Part shown: one piece after another, positions 32,463 to 40,829 of the stretch
Layout of the letters: every line of letters begins with the position of its first letter
Position numbering within the stretch: position 1 is the stretch's first letter
Assembly (NCBI GenBank): GCA_934695325.1
Contig: CAKUVD010000012.1
Location: 1-64,000 of the forward strand
Direction of reading: 5' to 3'
DNA from: an uncultured Bacteroidales bacterium
GTDB lineage: Bacteria > Bacteroidota > Bacteroidia > Bacteroidales > UBA932
DNA length: 64,000 bases
The notes under the pieces: model-generated
What the model saw: only the letters and a program-made list of their open reading frames with translations
Databases searched by the model: none
Told to the model about the DNA's origin: nothing
Made by a program: the position numbers and the translations under genes

Positions 32463-33293
32463 CTAACGTGTTTTCGCTATTTTCTTCAGGTCGCCTTTCA
32501 GAAAGCCGGTGCTTGCTTCGGATGTGACATTCTGTTTCTTGTAGAAGAAGAGCTCGTGCGTCCTCGAGTCGATGAGAATCTTCCAGCAGACCGCCCCCTT
32601 GTGAGGCTCCGACGGCGTGACGATATAGCTTACCAATGTCTTCCCTCCAGCCAGAAACAGACTGTCCGCTTCGCTGCCGGAAGTTATGTCAATGCCTTTC
32701 TTCTCCATCTTCGCACGGAATGCGGAATCCACGGACTCCGCGATGTCGTCTTCGGCGATTACCGCTGTCCGCCCGGACGACTTGCCCAGAGGCGAGGTGT
32801 ATGAGCTGAGCCCGGAGAAATTGCCCTGCAGCGATTTGGCCACGTAGCCCTGCATAACGTCTATGAGGCCCGGAAGCATAGCCGCCTCTCTGCCTGACGG
32901 GATGTCCGCGGCGCATATCGGCATACTCACTACTTCCACCATATCGTTCACAGTCTTGGCCGTCACCTTGCCTTTCACGATTGTGAGCATCGTGATGCCC
33001 GGCTTCTCCTCTTTCTTGTATTTGACTTTCACCGGAATCATAAAATAGTATTCCTCGCTGTTCTTCAGAGAGTTGAACTCGTCCATAGAACAGAACTCGA
33101 AAGGTGACAGGCTCCACGTGTTGTTCACGGCTTCGCGGAGGAAAGGGTCTATGAAATGGTTTCCCGACAGGACTACCTTCATCGTCCTGACGGCGAAGTC
33201 GCTGAGCTTCTCCTTCCTGGTGGTTATCTGAGCCTGTGCCGCCGCGCTTACGCATACTGCGAGGGCGGCTAAGATCATTATGACGCGTCTCAT
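32463..33293 (-). CDS. Exported protein of unknown function
   Basis: 276 residues from the ATG at 33293, with a signal peptide (MRRVIMILAALAVCVSAAAQ). The longer upstream frame would run across the promoter region and is rejected. The mature part is beta-rich with SGRTAVIAEDDIAESVDS and a C-terminal KILIDSRTHELFFYKKQ. No family recognised. First gene of the 33293-26923 operon, with a -7 box TATCTTTG on the minus strand at 33350-33357. Confidence 0.7.
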   Translation of the reverse strand: MRRVIMILAALAVCVSAAAQAQITTRKEKLSDFAVRTMKVVLSGNHFIDPFLREAVNNTWSLSPFEFCSMDEFNSLKNSEEYYFMIPVKVKYKKEEKPGITMLTIVKGKVTAKTVNDMVEVVSMPICAADIPSGREAAMLPGLIDVMQGYVAKSLQGNFSGLSSYTSPLGKSSGRTAVIAEDDIAESVDSAFRAKMEKKGIDITSGSEADSLFLAGGKTLVSYIVTPSEPHKGAVCWKILIDSRTHELFFYKKQNVTSEASTGFLKGDLKKIAKTR

Positions 33294-33405
33294 TCTTTTA
33301 TCCTCATTATAGGCTTTTTCGGTGTCGCCATACATTGGCGCTATTATTGCAAAGATACGAAAATTCAGTTTTTTTATGTAAGTTTGCATCATAACTTGAA
33401 TCATT

Positions 33406-34314
33406 ATGGAAACAGATCCTATTGTACGTCGCGAGATGGAAGCTAGGCTCGCGAAAGAGAAAAGCCTGAAAACCACAATGTATGTACTTGTGGGAGTAGC
33501 TGTAGTGCTGGGTGCGGTGCTCGCCTATGTGTGGAGCCAGAAATCATCACTCATAAGCGAACTCGAGGATGAGAAGCAGGACCTTACAGTCCAGATGGAG
33601 AACCTTCAGAATGACTATGCTTCATTGTCCTCGGACTATGACTCGATAAACTCTCAGCTGGACACGTCCCGTGCGGAAGTGGCAAACCTCATAGAAAGGA
33701 TAAAGAAGACGGACGCCACGAACCGCGCTAAGATGCGTCAATATGAGAAGGAACTCGGTACCCTCCGAAGCATAATGCGCAACTATATCGTACAGATAGA
33801 CTCTCTTAACACACTGAATCATAAGCTTACGGCTGACGCCGCGGCGGCTCGCAGAGAGGCGGCTGCCAGCAAGGCGGAGAACGCTCAGCTGTCACAGCAG
33901 GTCGAGAGCCTCAGCGGACAGGTTGCCGCGGGCTCTGTCATAAAGGCCCGCAACATACACTTGGAGGCATACGCTTCCAACGACAAGGTCATCGACAGGA
34001 GCAGTCGTGTGGTAAGGCTTCTCACGTCGCTCTCCCTGGTGGAGAATGACCTCGCTCCGAAGGGGCCTGTGAGAGTATATATTCGTGTGAAGGATCCTGA
34101 CGGAATCATCCTTACCAATTCCAACCGTACGTCTTTCACTCTGAACGGCGAGACAATGGTCGCTTCCGCATCCAGAAAGGTGGACTATGAGGGCAAGGAA
34201 GTGCCGCTGAGTATCTATCTTAATGATATACCTGGTTTCCAGAAGGGTGTCTATACTGTTGAGGCCTATACGGAACAGTCATTTCTCGGCAAGGCTGAAC
34301 TAATGCTCAGATAA
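33406..34314 (+). CDS. Membrane-anchored coiled-coil protein
   Basis: 302 residues. A cytoplasmic basic start, one membrane helix (TMYVLVGVAVVLGAVLAYVW), then a long coiled coil (about 50-170) and a beta-rich C-terminal domain (VRVYIRVKDPDGIIL; VYTVEAYTEQ). This build is common in Bacteroidales and has no assigned function; a periplasmic envelope role is likely. An exact -7 box, TAAGTTTG, is at 33379-33386. hemW starts 2 nt after its stop. Confidence 0.72.
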   Translation: METDPIVRREMEARLAKEKSLKTTMYVLVGVAVVLGAVLAYVWSQKSSLISELEDEKQDLTVQMENLQNDYASLSSDYDSINSQLDTSRAEVANLIERIKKTDATNRAKMRQYEKELGTLRSIMRNYIVQIDSLNTLNHKLTADAAAARREAAASKAENAQLSQQVESLSGQVAAGSVIKARNIHLEAYASNDKVIDRSSRVVRLLTSLSLVENDLAPKGPVRVYIRVKDPDGIILTNSNRTSFTLNGETMVASASRKVDYEGKEVPLSIYLNDIPGFQKGVYTVEAYTEQSFLGKAELMLR

Positions 34315-34316
34315 CA

Positions 34317-35474
34317 TTGATTTACATTCACGTCCCATTCTGCAGGAGTTTCTGCACATATTGCGGCTTCTATTCAGAGGCGGTTCCGGTGTGCAGGGGC
34401 GGGGAGTCCGAAGAGATAGCAAGGTTCGGACGCTATGCGGATACGGTATGCCGTGAAATCTCATCAAGGGCGGAGGAAATCCGCTCTACGTTGCCGGACG
34501 GAGCTTTTTCCGGCAAGGTGGATACACTATATATAGGAGGAGGCACCCCGTCGGTGCTTCCTCTTCCTGTTCTGGATCGTATCGTCAGGACTCTGAATGA
34601 AGTCGTGTACGGGGCAGCGGGGCACGACTATGTGGAGTTCACCGTGGAGGTGAATCCTGAGGACATCATTGAAAAGGGCGAGGATTATCTCCGCGGCCTG
34701 ATTTCTATGGGTGTCAATAGGATAAGTATGGGAGTGCAGTCATTTGACGACAGGGCTCTCCGCTGGATGAACCGCCGTCACGATGCCGCGGGGGCTGAGG
34801 AGGCTTATTGGATGATGCGAGGCCAGGGCATCAGGAACATCAGCATTGACCTTATATATGGGATAGGGGGCCTGGAAGACAGGACTTGGGACGCGACATT
34901 GCGCAAGGCTGTGGGGTTGAGTCCCTCGCACATCTCGGCATACCAGCTGTCGGTCGAGGAGGGGAGTGCATTGGCGCGGATTGCGGATGAAGGAGGATAT
35001 GAGGAGGCGTCTGACGAGGATTGTCGCCGTCAGTATGATATCCTGTGCTCGGCCCTTTATGATGCGGGATATCATCATTACGAGGTCTCCAATTTCGCTT
35101 ATCCTGGGTTCGAGGCTCTTCACAACTCATCGTATTGGCGCAGGATTCCGTATGTCGGTCTCGGCCCGGGTGCTCATTCCGCTGTCGTCGGGGCGGACGG
35201 CAAGGTCGATGTCCGTAAGTGGAATACGGAGACTCTGCCAGAATATGTTTCTGAAAGTGAGAGCCTTACGGCTGAGGATGTGGCTGTTGAGGAGATTATG
35301 CTCGGGCTCAGGACCGACAGAGGCGTGGAAGAGTCCAAGATTCCTCGTGATGTCCTGAGGCGTCTTCTGGACGAGAAGGCTCTGGTGCGTACTCTATATG
35401 GCTGCGTAAGGATTCCGGAAGACCGTTTTTTCGTTTCTGATGACATAATACGTGACTGCATCAGTCTCCTATAA
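34317..35474 (+). CDS. hemW: Radical SAM coproporphyrinogen-like heme chaperone HemW
   Basis: 385 residues. The SAM cluster ligands are Cys9, Cys13 and Cys16 in CRSFCTYC, preceded by the family IHVPFC start. GGGTPSVLP and the NPEDI motif follow, and a C-terminal HemN-type domain (LGPGAHS). It lacks the N-terminal extension of true HemN, which points to the HemW heme-insertion chaperone. The start codon is TTG, 2 nt after the previous stop. Confidence 0.85.
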   Translation: MIYIHVPFCRSFCTYCGFYSEAVPVCRGGESEEIARFGRYADTVCREISSRAEEIRSTLPDGAFSGKVDTLYIGGGTPSVLPLPVLDRIVRTLNEVVYGAAGHDYVEFTVEVNPEDIIEKGEDYLRGLISMGVNRISMGVQSFDDRALRWMNRRHDAAGAEEAYWMMRGQGIRNISIDLIYGIGGLEDRTWDATLRKAVGLSPSHISAYQLSVEEGSALARIADEGGYEEASDEDCRRQYDILCSALYDAGYHHYEVSNFAYPGFEALHNSSYWRRIPYVGLGPGAHSAVVGADGKVDVRKWNTETLPEYVSESESLTAEDVAVEEIMLGLRTDRGVEESKIPRDVLRRLLDEKALVRTLYGCVRIPEDRFFVSDDIIRDCISLL

Positions 35475-35486
35475 ATATCTGTTGTA

Positions 35487-37367
35487 ATGGAAAACGTTAT
35501 GGAAAATGCGTATGCACATAGGATAGGGCTTGTCCGTGAAATGATGAAGTCGAAAGGGTTGGATGCTATGATAATAACAGGATCCGATCCTCATTGCAGT
35601 GAATATCCTGCGCCTCGGTGGAAGCAGGTGGAGTGGCTCAGCGGGTTTACCGGAGAGGCCGGTGACTTGGTCATAACTCAGGATCACGCAGGTCTCTGGA
35701 CGGACACGCGATATTTCATTCAGGCGAATCAACAGCTGGACGGCACGGGCGTGGAATTGCACAAGACCAGGATTCCCGGTGAAGTGCTCATTCCTGAGTG
35801 GCTTGCGGAAGTGGCTTTTCACGACTGTCCCGGTATGGTTACTGTGGCTGTGGATGGTCTTTCCCAGACGGTCTCCTCAATAGATGCCATCAAAAAGGCG
35901 TTCCGACATTCTGGGCGCAAGCCGGCCTCGGAAGATGTCGGCAAAAGCTTCCGGGTCGTGGATATGCCTGATTTCATTGAGTTTATATGGAATGACAGGC
36001 CTCTTGTACCGTCGTCTCCGATAATCACTCTCGGAGATGATATCACTGGAGAGTCCAGACGTTCCAAACTCTCGTGGCTCAGGCAGGCAGTCGTGGACAG
36101 AGGGTGTGACTCCATTCTTATGACATCCCTTGATGAAATAGCCTGGCTGCTCAATGTCCGTGGTTCCGATGTGGAGCATAATCCTGTGGTAATGTCGTAT
36201 CTGGTCGTTACACAGGATGACGTCTACTGGTTTGTGAAAAAGACATCCTGCACCGGCGAAGATTCCGAGACGCGAGCCAGTTTCGGGGAACTGTCTGGAG
36301 ACGGGGTTGAACTGAGGCGGTATGACGATATCAGCGTCTTCTTCGCAGATGCGGCAGAGGAAGGCCTGCATTGTCTTTATGTGGATCCCTCCACATTGAA
36401 TTTCCATCTTTCCAAGATTCTCTCCGCCTCGGGCCCCGACATCCGGATCGTCTCCGGGAAGTCGCCTGTGGCGTTGCGCAAGGCCGTGAAGAACGAGATC
36501 GAAGTGGCGGGGATGCGTGAGGCACATCTGTATGATGGCCTGGCGATAGAGAAGTTCCTGTATTGGCTTGACAGGAGAATGGCATCTGGAGATCCTGTGT
36601 CAGAGTGGGAGGCCGCGATGAAACTCGGTTCACTCCGTTCAGGTATCGAGGGATATATGGGAGACAGTTTCCAGACTATCTCGGCCTATGGCCCTGACGC
36701 CGCACTTCCTCATTATGTGACGCCGGAACGTGGTTCCCGTGTCCTGGAGCCTCGAGGCCTGTATTTGTGCGATTCTGGAGGACAATACCTTTTCGGCACG
36801 ACAGACATCACGAGGACTGTGCCTCTCGGCCCTTGCACGGATATGGAGAGGGAAGACTACACTCTGGTGCTTAAGGGACACATCGCCTTGGCTATGGCCA
36901 TATTCCCTCGTGGAACGGCCGGCTGCCAGATAGATTATGCGGCTCGTTCCCCTCTGTGGCAGTTCCGGAGAAACTTCGGTCACGGGACGGGCCACGGCGT
37001 AGGCTTTTTCCTGAATGTTCACGAGGGGCCGCAGGATATCCGTCAGAATTTCAACCGTCAGCCTCTGCTTCCGGGAATGATCACCTCCGATGAGCCGGGC
37101 CTCTATCGTGAAGGGCGATACGGCATCCGCCACGAGAGTCTGTTGCTCTGCGCGGATGCCGGTATCAATGATTTCGGTGAATGGCTATGCTTTGAGAACT
37201 TGACGCTCTGCCACATAGACACTTCGGCAGTGGTGCCGGAACTTATGTCTGACGAGGAGGTGGCCTGGCTCAATGCCTACAACGAGCGTGTCTACCGGAC
37301 CTTGTCTCCGGAACTGACCTCCGATGTGGCAGAATGGCTCCGTGCCAAGACCCTTCCTGTTAGATGA
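35487..37367 (+). CDS. Aminopeptidase P family metallopeptidase (M24B)
   Basis: 626 residues, the long eukaryote-like form with two creatinase-type N-terminal domains before the pita-bread catalytic domain. Metal ligands visible are the first Asp in CDSGGQY (about 428), Asp in TTDITRT, His in FGHGTGHGVG (about 495-504) and Glu in SDEPGLYREG. Cleaves X-Pro N-terminal bonds. Either of two Met codons (35487, 35499) could be the start. Its 3' end overlaps the convergent gene at 37360 by 8 bp. Confidence 0.87.
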   Translation: MENVMENAYAHRIGLVREMMKSKGLDAMIITGSDPHCSEYPAPRWKQVEWLSGFTGEAGDLVITQDHAGLWTDTRYFIQANQQLDGTGVELHKTRIPGEVLIPEWLAEVAFHDCPGMVTVAVDGLSQTVSSIDAIKKAFRHSGRKPASEDVGKSFRVVDMPDFIEFIWNDRPLVPSSPIITLGDDITGESRRSKLSWLRQAVVDRGCDSILMTSLDEIAWLLNVRGSDVEHNPVVMSYLVVTQDDVYWFVKKTSCTGEDSETRASFGELSGDGVELRRYDDISVFFADAAEEGLHCLYVDPSTLNFHLSKILSASGPDIRIVSGKSPVALRKAVKNEIEVAGMREAHLYDGLAIEKFLYWLDRRMASGDPVSEWEAAMKLGSLRSGIEGYMGDSFQTISAYGPDAALPHYVTPERGSRVLEPRGLYLCDSGGQYLFGTTDITRTVPLGPCTDMEREDYTLVLKGHIALAMAIFPRGTAGCQIDYAARSPLWQFRRNFGHGTGHGVGFFLNVHEGPQDIRQNFNRQPLLPGMITSDEPGLYREGRYGIRHESLLLCADAGINDFGEWLCFENLTLCHIDTSAVVPELMSDEEVAWLNAYNERVYRTLSPELTSDVAEWLRAKTLPVR

Positions 37368-37590
37368 AGCGCCTGCGTATCATACGCAGCCCATATAAGA
37401 GTATTCTGTCGAACGGAATGCTTCCGGATATGCTTCTGATTCCGGAGGCGAGCAGCCCCATAGGCGAATACGCATCTTTCATTTCGTTCCAGCGCTCCAG
37501 AACCTCCTCTCCCTTTCTCTCGACTCGGCGAGAGAGGATGCGTCTTGCCTTGTCCAGGCTCTCGATGTCCGTTATGTCTGAATATCTCAT
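37360..37590 (-). CDS. Small protein of the YtxH/holin-like triad
   Basis: 76 residues (MRYSDITDIESLDKARR...), with charged N-terminal helices and a basic, weakly amphipathic C-terminus. Follows the holin-like and YtxH genes with 4-nt overlaps, the usual third member of this Bacteroidales envelope-stress cluster. Function unknown. Confidence 0.62.
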   Translation of the reverse strand: MRYSDITDIESLDKARRILSRRVERKGEEVLERWNEMKDAYSPMGLLASGIRSISGSIPFDRILLYGLRMIRRRFI

Positions 37591-37949
37591 TTTTCACCTC
37601 CTTCATCTTCGAAGAACATCCGGACGAACATTCTTACCAACCCGTTGAGGAACAGCTTCTTGCGAAGTAGAAACAGTATAAGTCCGAGCAGCAGGAAGAA
37701 TCCCGCCACGATAAACGCTCCCGCCGTATAGCTCCCGATGATGTCACCGAGCAGAAGCACTCCGCCGAAAGCTGACGCCATAAGGACAATGCTGCCGAGC
37801 GTCAGGAACAGTATGGACAGAAGCAGGCTGTTCAGTGTTACCGAAAGTCCCTTCGCAGTTCTGAGCTTGAGCTCATCCGTTTTCAGGTCAATGTATTCGG
37901 CGGTGCTTCTTGTGAACTCTTCCGCGGGTCTTGTGAAATGGCTCTTCAT
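37587..37949 (-). CDS. Holin-X-like (phage holin superfamily III) membrane protein
   Basis: 120 residues with two close membrane helices (LLLSILFLTLGSIVLMASAFGG and AGAFIVAGFFLLLGLILFLL) after a charged N-terminal helix. Matches the putative Actinobacterial holin-X type, which outside phages is a housekeeping membrane protein often paired with YtxH. It overlaps both neighbours, so it belongs to a three-gene operon. Confidence 0.75.
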   Translation of the reverse strand: MKSHFTRPAEEFTRSTAEYIDLKTDELKLRTAKGLSVTLNSLLLSILFLTLGSIVLMASAFGGVLLLGDIIGSYTAGAFIVAGFFLLLGLILFLLRKKLFLNGLVRMFVRMFFEDEGGEK

Positions 37950-38290
37950 CAGGCGTCGAACTCTTCATCGATGTAGGCGTCTCTGGAAAGAGCCCTCTCA
38001 AGCCTGTCCAGACGGTCGAGCATCTTCGCCCTGGCCTCCTCTTTCACTTCATTGCCCTCCTCGTGCAGGATGTCTTTCAGGTCATCTACCTCCTTGCGGA
38101 GTTTTCCGGCAGTTTTTTTTGCATAGTCATAGGCTTCGCCGGCTTTCTCACGGGCTGTGTCATAGCCCTCTTTCGCCGCATCCTTTATCTTCTTCCGCGT
38201 GACTTCACCCTTGTCAGGAGCGAACAGTATTCCCAGTGCGGCACCGATTGCGGCGCCAGCGATGAATGTGAAGAAAGAATCGTTTCTCAT
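37949..38290 (-). CDS. YtxH domain protein
   Basis: 113 residues with the N-terminal glycine-zipper membrane segment FIAGAAIGAALGILFAPDKG that defines YtxH, followed by a long charged helix (GYDTAREKAGEAYDYAKK). These proteins are general-stress associated. First gene of the triad. Confidence 0.82.
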   Translation of the reverse strand: MRNDSFFTFIAGAAIGAALGILFAPDKGEVTRKKIKDAAKEGYDTAREKAGEAYDYAKKTAGKLRKEVDDLKDILHEEGNEVKEEARAKMLDRLDRLERALSRDAYIDEEFDA

Positions 38291-38380
38291 TTGTCTGTGT
38301 CAATGCGGCTCTATCCTTGCGGCCGTTCCTGGCAGGCAGGCCTCCGCATTTCACGTAAATATAGACATTTCCCGGATAAT

Positions 38381-38424
38381 AAAAAAGAGAGACGGCAAAG
38401 TCGATTACCTTTGCCGTCTCTCTC
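38381..38424 (-). terminator. Terminator after sdhC
   Basis: A 14-15 bp perfect stem (38387-38400 with 38409-38422) and a T6 run on the minus strand. It closes the sdhC transcript, with no sdhA/sdhB behind it. Confidence 0.85.
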
Positions 38425-38466
38425 GTTCGGACACTGTGTGCCCTTATGTCTTGATTGTCGTAGCCC

Positions 38467-39162
38467 TTATGCGAGGATTCCGTGTGCGTGAAGGAATGCG
38501 TTCACAGCCACAGATGTGAAGATTACCCAGATAAGTGTAGCGACGATGATGCCGATGACCTTGAGTCTCTTCATCCAAGTCTGGTTGTTCCAGCCCACTG
38601 TCTGGAACATACTCCAGAATCCGTGGCAGAGGTGGAACCAGATGGAGCAGAACCATACGATGTAGATGAGGAGTACCCAGATGCTGCTGAATGTCGTCTC
38701 TAGAAGCATATATGGATCTTCAGCCTCTTGTCCGCAGAACTCGAGAAGCTGCATCTTCGCCCAGAAATGTGTCATATGGAAGAAGAGTATTCCGAGGATG
38801 ACGACTCCGAGAACGCACATATTGGTGGCTGACCAGGAGTCTGCCTTAGCCTTGCTGGCTACTTCATAGCGCTTGTAACCTCCGCGTGCCTTTATGTTGT
38901 ACCAGGTGAGGTAGCATCCGTAGAGAATGTGCACGATGATGCCGAGAGCCAGTACCGGAACCATAATGGTCACGATAGGAAGTGACATAAAGTCGCATCC
39001 GAGCTGGAAGAGACCGTCAAAGGCTCCCCATTCTCCGGTGAAGGAATCGATTACTGAAAAGAAATTGATAGTGCCGTGAAGCAGCAGGAACACTACAAGG
39101 AATGCACCGCTGACAGCCTGAATGAACTTTCTCCCTATGGAGTAGTGGAATGCGTTCGCCAT
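38467..39162 (-). CDS. sdhC: Succinate dehydrogenase/fumarate reductase cytochrome b subunit
   Basis: 231 residues with five membrane helices of the B-type diheme SdhC/FrdC. Candidate haem His ligands are in LLLHGTINFF, IIVHILYGCYL, MTHFWAKM and WFHLCHGFWS. It would anchor SdhAB and pass electrons between menaquinone and the flavoprotein. Unusually it is monocistronic here: a strong terminator follows 40 nt after the stop and no flavoprotein or iron-sulfur subunit is in the window. Confidence 0.88.
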   Translation of the reverse strand: MANAFHYSIGRKFIQAVSGAFLVVFLLLHGTINFFSVIDSFTGEWGAFDGLFQLGCDFMSLPIVTIMVPVLALGIIVHILYGCYLTWYNIKARGGYKRYEVASKAKADSWSATNMCVLGVVILGILFFHMTHFWAKMQLLEFCGQEAEDPYMLLETTFSSIWVLLIYIVWFCSIWFHLCHGFWSMFQTVGWNNQTWMKRLKVIGIIVATLIWVIFTSVAVNAFLHAHGILA

Positions 39163-39216
39163 TAGTTAATAAAGATTAAAACCATTATTGTTTGTATAGG
39201 CAAAGATAGGGTGTTT

Positions 39217-39248
39217 CTTGCAAGTTTCATAATATTTCGATAATTTTG
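39217..39248 (+). promoter_or_regulatory. Promoter of pyrH-frr
   Basis: CTTG (39217-39220, one mismatch), 20 nt, TAATTTTG (39241-39248). Start predicted about 35 nt before the pyrH ATG. Confidence 0.6.
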
Positions 39249-39288
39249 TTTTCTGATCGACTTCTTGAAGAATATACAAATCACAGAT

Positions 39289-39993
39289 ATGTACAAGAGA
39301 GTATTGTTGAAACTCAGCGGCGAAAGTCTTGGCGGACACGCCGGTAAAGGGCTGGATGCGGCCAGCCTCCAGGCTTATGCGGAGGAAATTGCGGCTGCGG
39401 CCAAGGCGGGCCTGCAGATAGCCATCGTAAACGGCGGAGGCAACATCTTCCGCGGCCTCCAGGGTGTCGGCAGTGGTTTCGACCGTGTGGACGGGGACAA
39501 GATGGGTATGCTGGCGACTGTCATAAACTCATTGGCATTGTCTATGTTCATCAAGGAACAGGGTGTGTTCGCCCAGGTGTTCACCGCCACCCCTATGGAA
39601 CCTGTCGCCAAATATTATATGCGGGACGATGCTGTCAGGGTGATGGAAAACGGCGGAGTGGCTCTTATCGCAGGAGGCACCGGCAACCCGTTCTTCACGA
39701 CTGACTCAGGTGCCGCTCTCAGGGCGTTGGAAATCGGTGCGGACGCTCTTCTTAAGGGTACTCGCGTGGATGGTGTATATACTGCCGACCCTGAGAAGGA
39801 TCCATCTGCCGTCAAGTATGACGAACTCACTTTCGACCAGGCCATAAGCGGTCATCTTAAAGTGATGGATCAGACTGCGTTCGCTCTCTGCAGCGAGGGC
39901 AATATGCCTATCATTGTGTTCGATATGAATTGTAAAGGTAATCTTACCCGTCTCCTGAACGGCGAAAAGGTAGGAACCCTTGTACACGTATAA
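39289..39993 (+). CDS. pyrH: UMP kinase
   Basis: 234 residues from the ATG at 39289; the TTG-started extension at 39265 adds a non-conserved 8 residues. Amino-acid-kinase fold with LKLSGESLGG, NGGGNIFRG and GTGNPFFTTDSGAAL. Phosphorylates UMP to UDP. Followed 17 nt later by frr, the usual partner. Confidence 0.93.
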   Translation: MYKRVLLKLSGESLGGHAGKGLDAASLQAYAEEIAAAAKAGLQIAIVNGGGNIFRGLQGVGSGFDRVDGDKMGMLATVINSLALSMFIKEQGVFAQVFTATPMEPVAKYYMRDDAVRVMENGGVALIAGGTGNPFFTTDSGAALRALEIGADALLKGTRVDGVYTADPEKDPSAVKYDELTFDQAISGHLKVMDQTAFALCSEGNMPIIVFDMNCKGNLTRLLNGEKVGTLVHV

Positions 39994-40010
39994 CCAAAAA
40001 AACAAATACT

Positions 40011-40577
40011 ATGTTACCAAGAGTAAAAGAGATTGTCACAGAAGCTGACAAGAAGATGAAAGAGGCCGTGACATTTCTTGAAGAAGACCTCAAGACATAT
40101 CGCGTGGGCAAGGCTAACCCGTCTGTCCTCAATAATGTAGTGGTGGACTACTATGGCTCGGCTACACCGGTTCCGCAGGTGGCTTCCGTCACCGCGCCGG
40201 ATGCGAAGACCATCCTTATCCAGCCGTGGGAGAAAAGTATGATCCAGAAGATCGAGAAGGCCATTATGGACGCCAACATCGGCCTCACTCCTCAGAACAA
40301 CGGCGAGCAGATCCGCTGCAACATCCCGCCTCTTACTGAAGACCGCAGAAAGGAACTCATCAAGAAGGCAAGGACTGCCGGCGAGAACTCCAAGGTGGTT
40401 GTCCGCAATGCTCGCCGTGACGCTGTAGACCTCCTGAAGAAGGCTCAGAAGAACGAAGGCCTTCCTGAGGATGCGGAGAAAGAGGGCGAGGACGAGGTTC
40501 AGAAAGTGACCGATAAGAATGTGAAGGAAATAGACGCTCTTATCGCCGCTAAGGAAAAAGATATTATGACGGTATAG
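40011..40577 (+). CDS. frr: Ribosome recycling factor
   Basis: 188 residues, the standard length, with TYRVGKANPSVLNNVVVDYYG at the N-terminus, PPLTEDRRKELIKKA in the helical bundle and a C-terminal long helix. Splits post-termination ribosomes together with EF-G. Second gene of pyrH-frr. Confidence 0.93.
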   Translation: MLPRVKEIVTEADKKMKEAVTFLEEDLKTYRVGKANPSVLNNVVVDYYGSATPVPQVASVTAPDAKTILIQPWEKSMIQKIEKAIMDANIGLTPQNNGEQIRCNIPPLTEDRRKELIKKARTAGENSKVVVRNARRDAVDLLKKAQKNEGLPEDAEKEGEDEVQKVTDKNVKEIDALIAAKEKDIMTV

Positions 40578-40597
40578 GAATTTACGTTCCGAATGCC

Positions 40598-40605
40598 TAT
40601 ATTTG
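40598..40605 (+). promoter_or_regulatory. -7 box ahead of the aromatic operon leader
   Basis: TATATTTG, exact TAnnTTTG, 7 nt before the leader-peptide ATG. No good -33 TTTG is seen, and the leader mRNA would be almost leaderless. Confidence 0.5.
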
Positions 40606-40612
40606 TTCCGTT

Positions 40613-40666
40613 ATGATACAGACTCGATTTACATACTCCTATTATTACTTTTATCCGAAAAGATAA
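40613..40666 (+). CDS. Phe/Tyr-rich attenuation leader peptide
   Basis: A 17-residue frame, MIQTRFTYSYYYFYPKR, with five Tyr and two Phe. It is followed 60 nt later by an intrinsic terminator and then by an operon for phenylalanine and tyrosine synthesis. Ribosome stalling on these codons when charged tRNA-Tyr or tRNA-Phe is scarce would favour an alternative fold; part of the leader (CATACTCC, 40632-40639) can pair with 40672-40684. A classical attenuator by arrangement. Confidence 0.85.
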   Translation: MIQTRFTYSYYYFYPKR

Positions 40667-40728
40667 AGGTCCGGGAGTCGTATGGTTGAGTCATAATCGG
40701 GAATATTTATTCGATATTGATATTTGGG

Positions 40729-40759
40729 CTGCCTGGATGAATATCCGGGCAGTTTTTTT
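40729..40759 (+). terminator. Attenuator terminator of the aromatic operon
   Basis: Stem CTGCC-T-GGAT / ATCC-G-GGCAG with a GAAT loop and a T7 run, 70 nt upstream of the prephenate dehydratase ATG. Confidence 0.88.
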
Positions 40760-40829
40760 AGATGCTGTCTAAAATTATTCATCGGAGACTTCGAGGTGAT
40801 AGATTCAGACAGACCTTTATGATGTTAAA

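Noticed and set aside
32463..33476. Longer frame upstream of the exported protein
   Set aside because: It crosses the divergent promoter region and the start of the coiled-coil gene; the ATG at 33293 begins a clear signal peptide.
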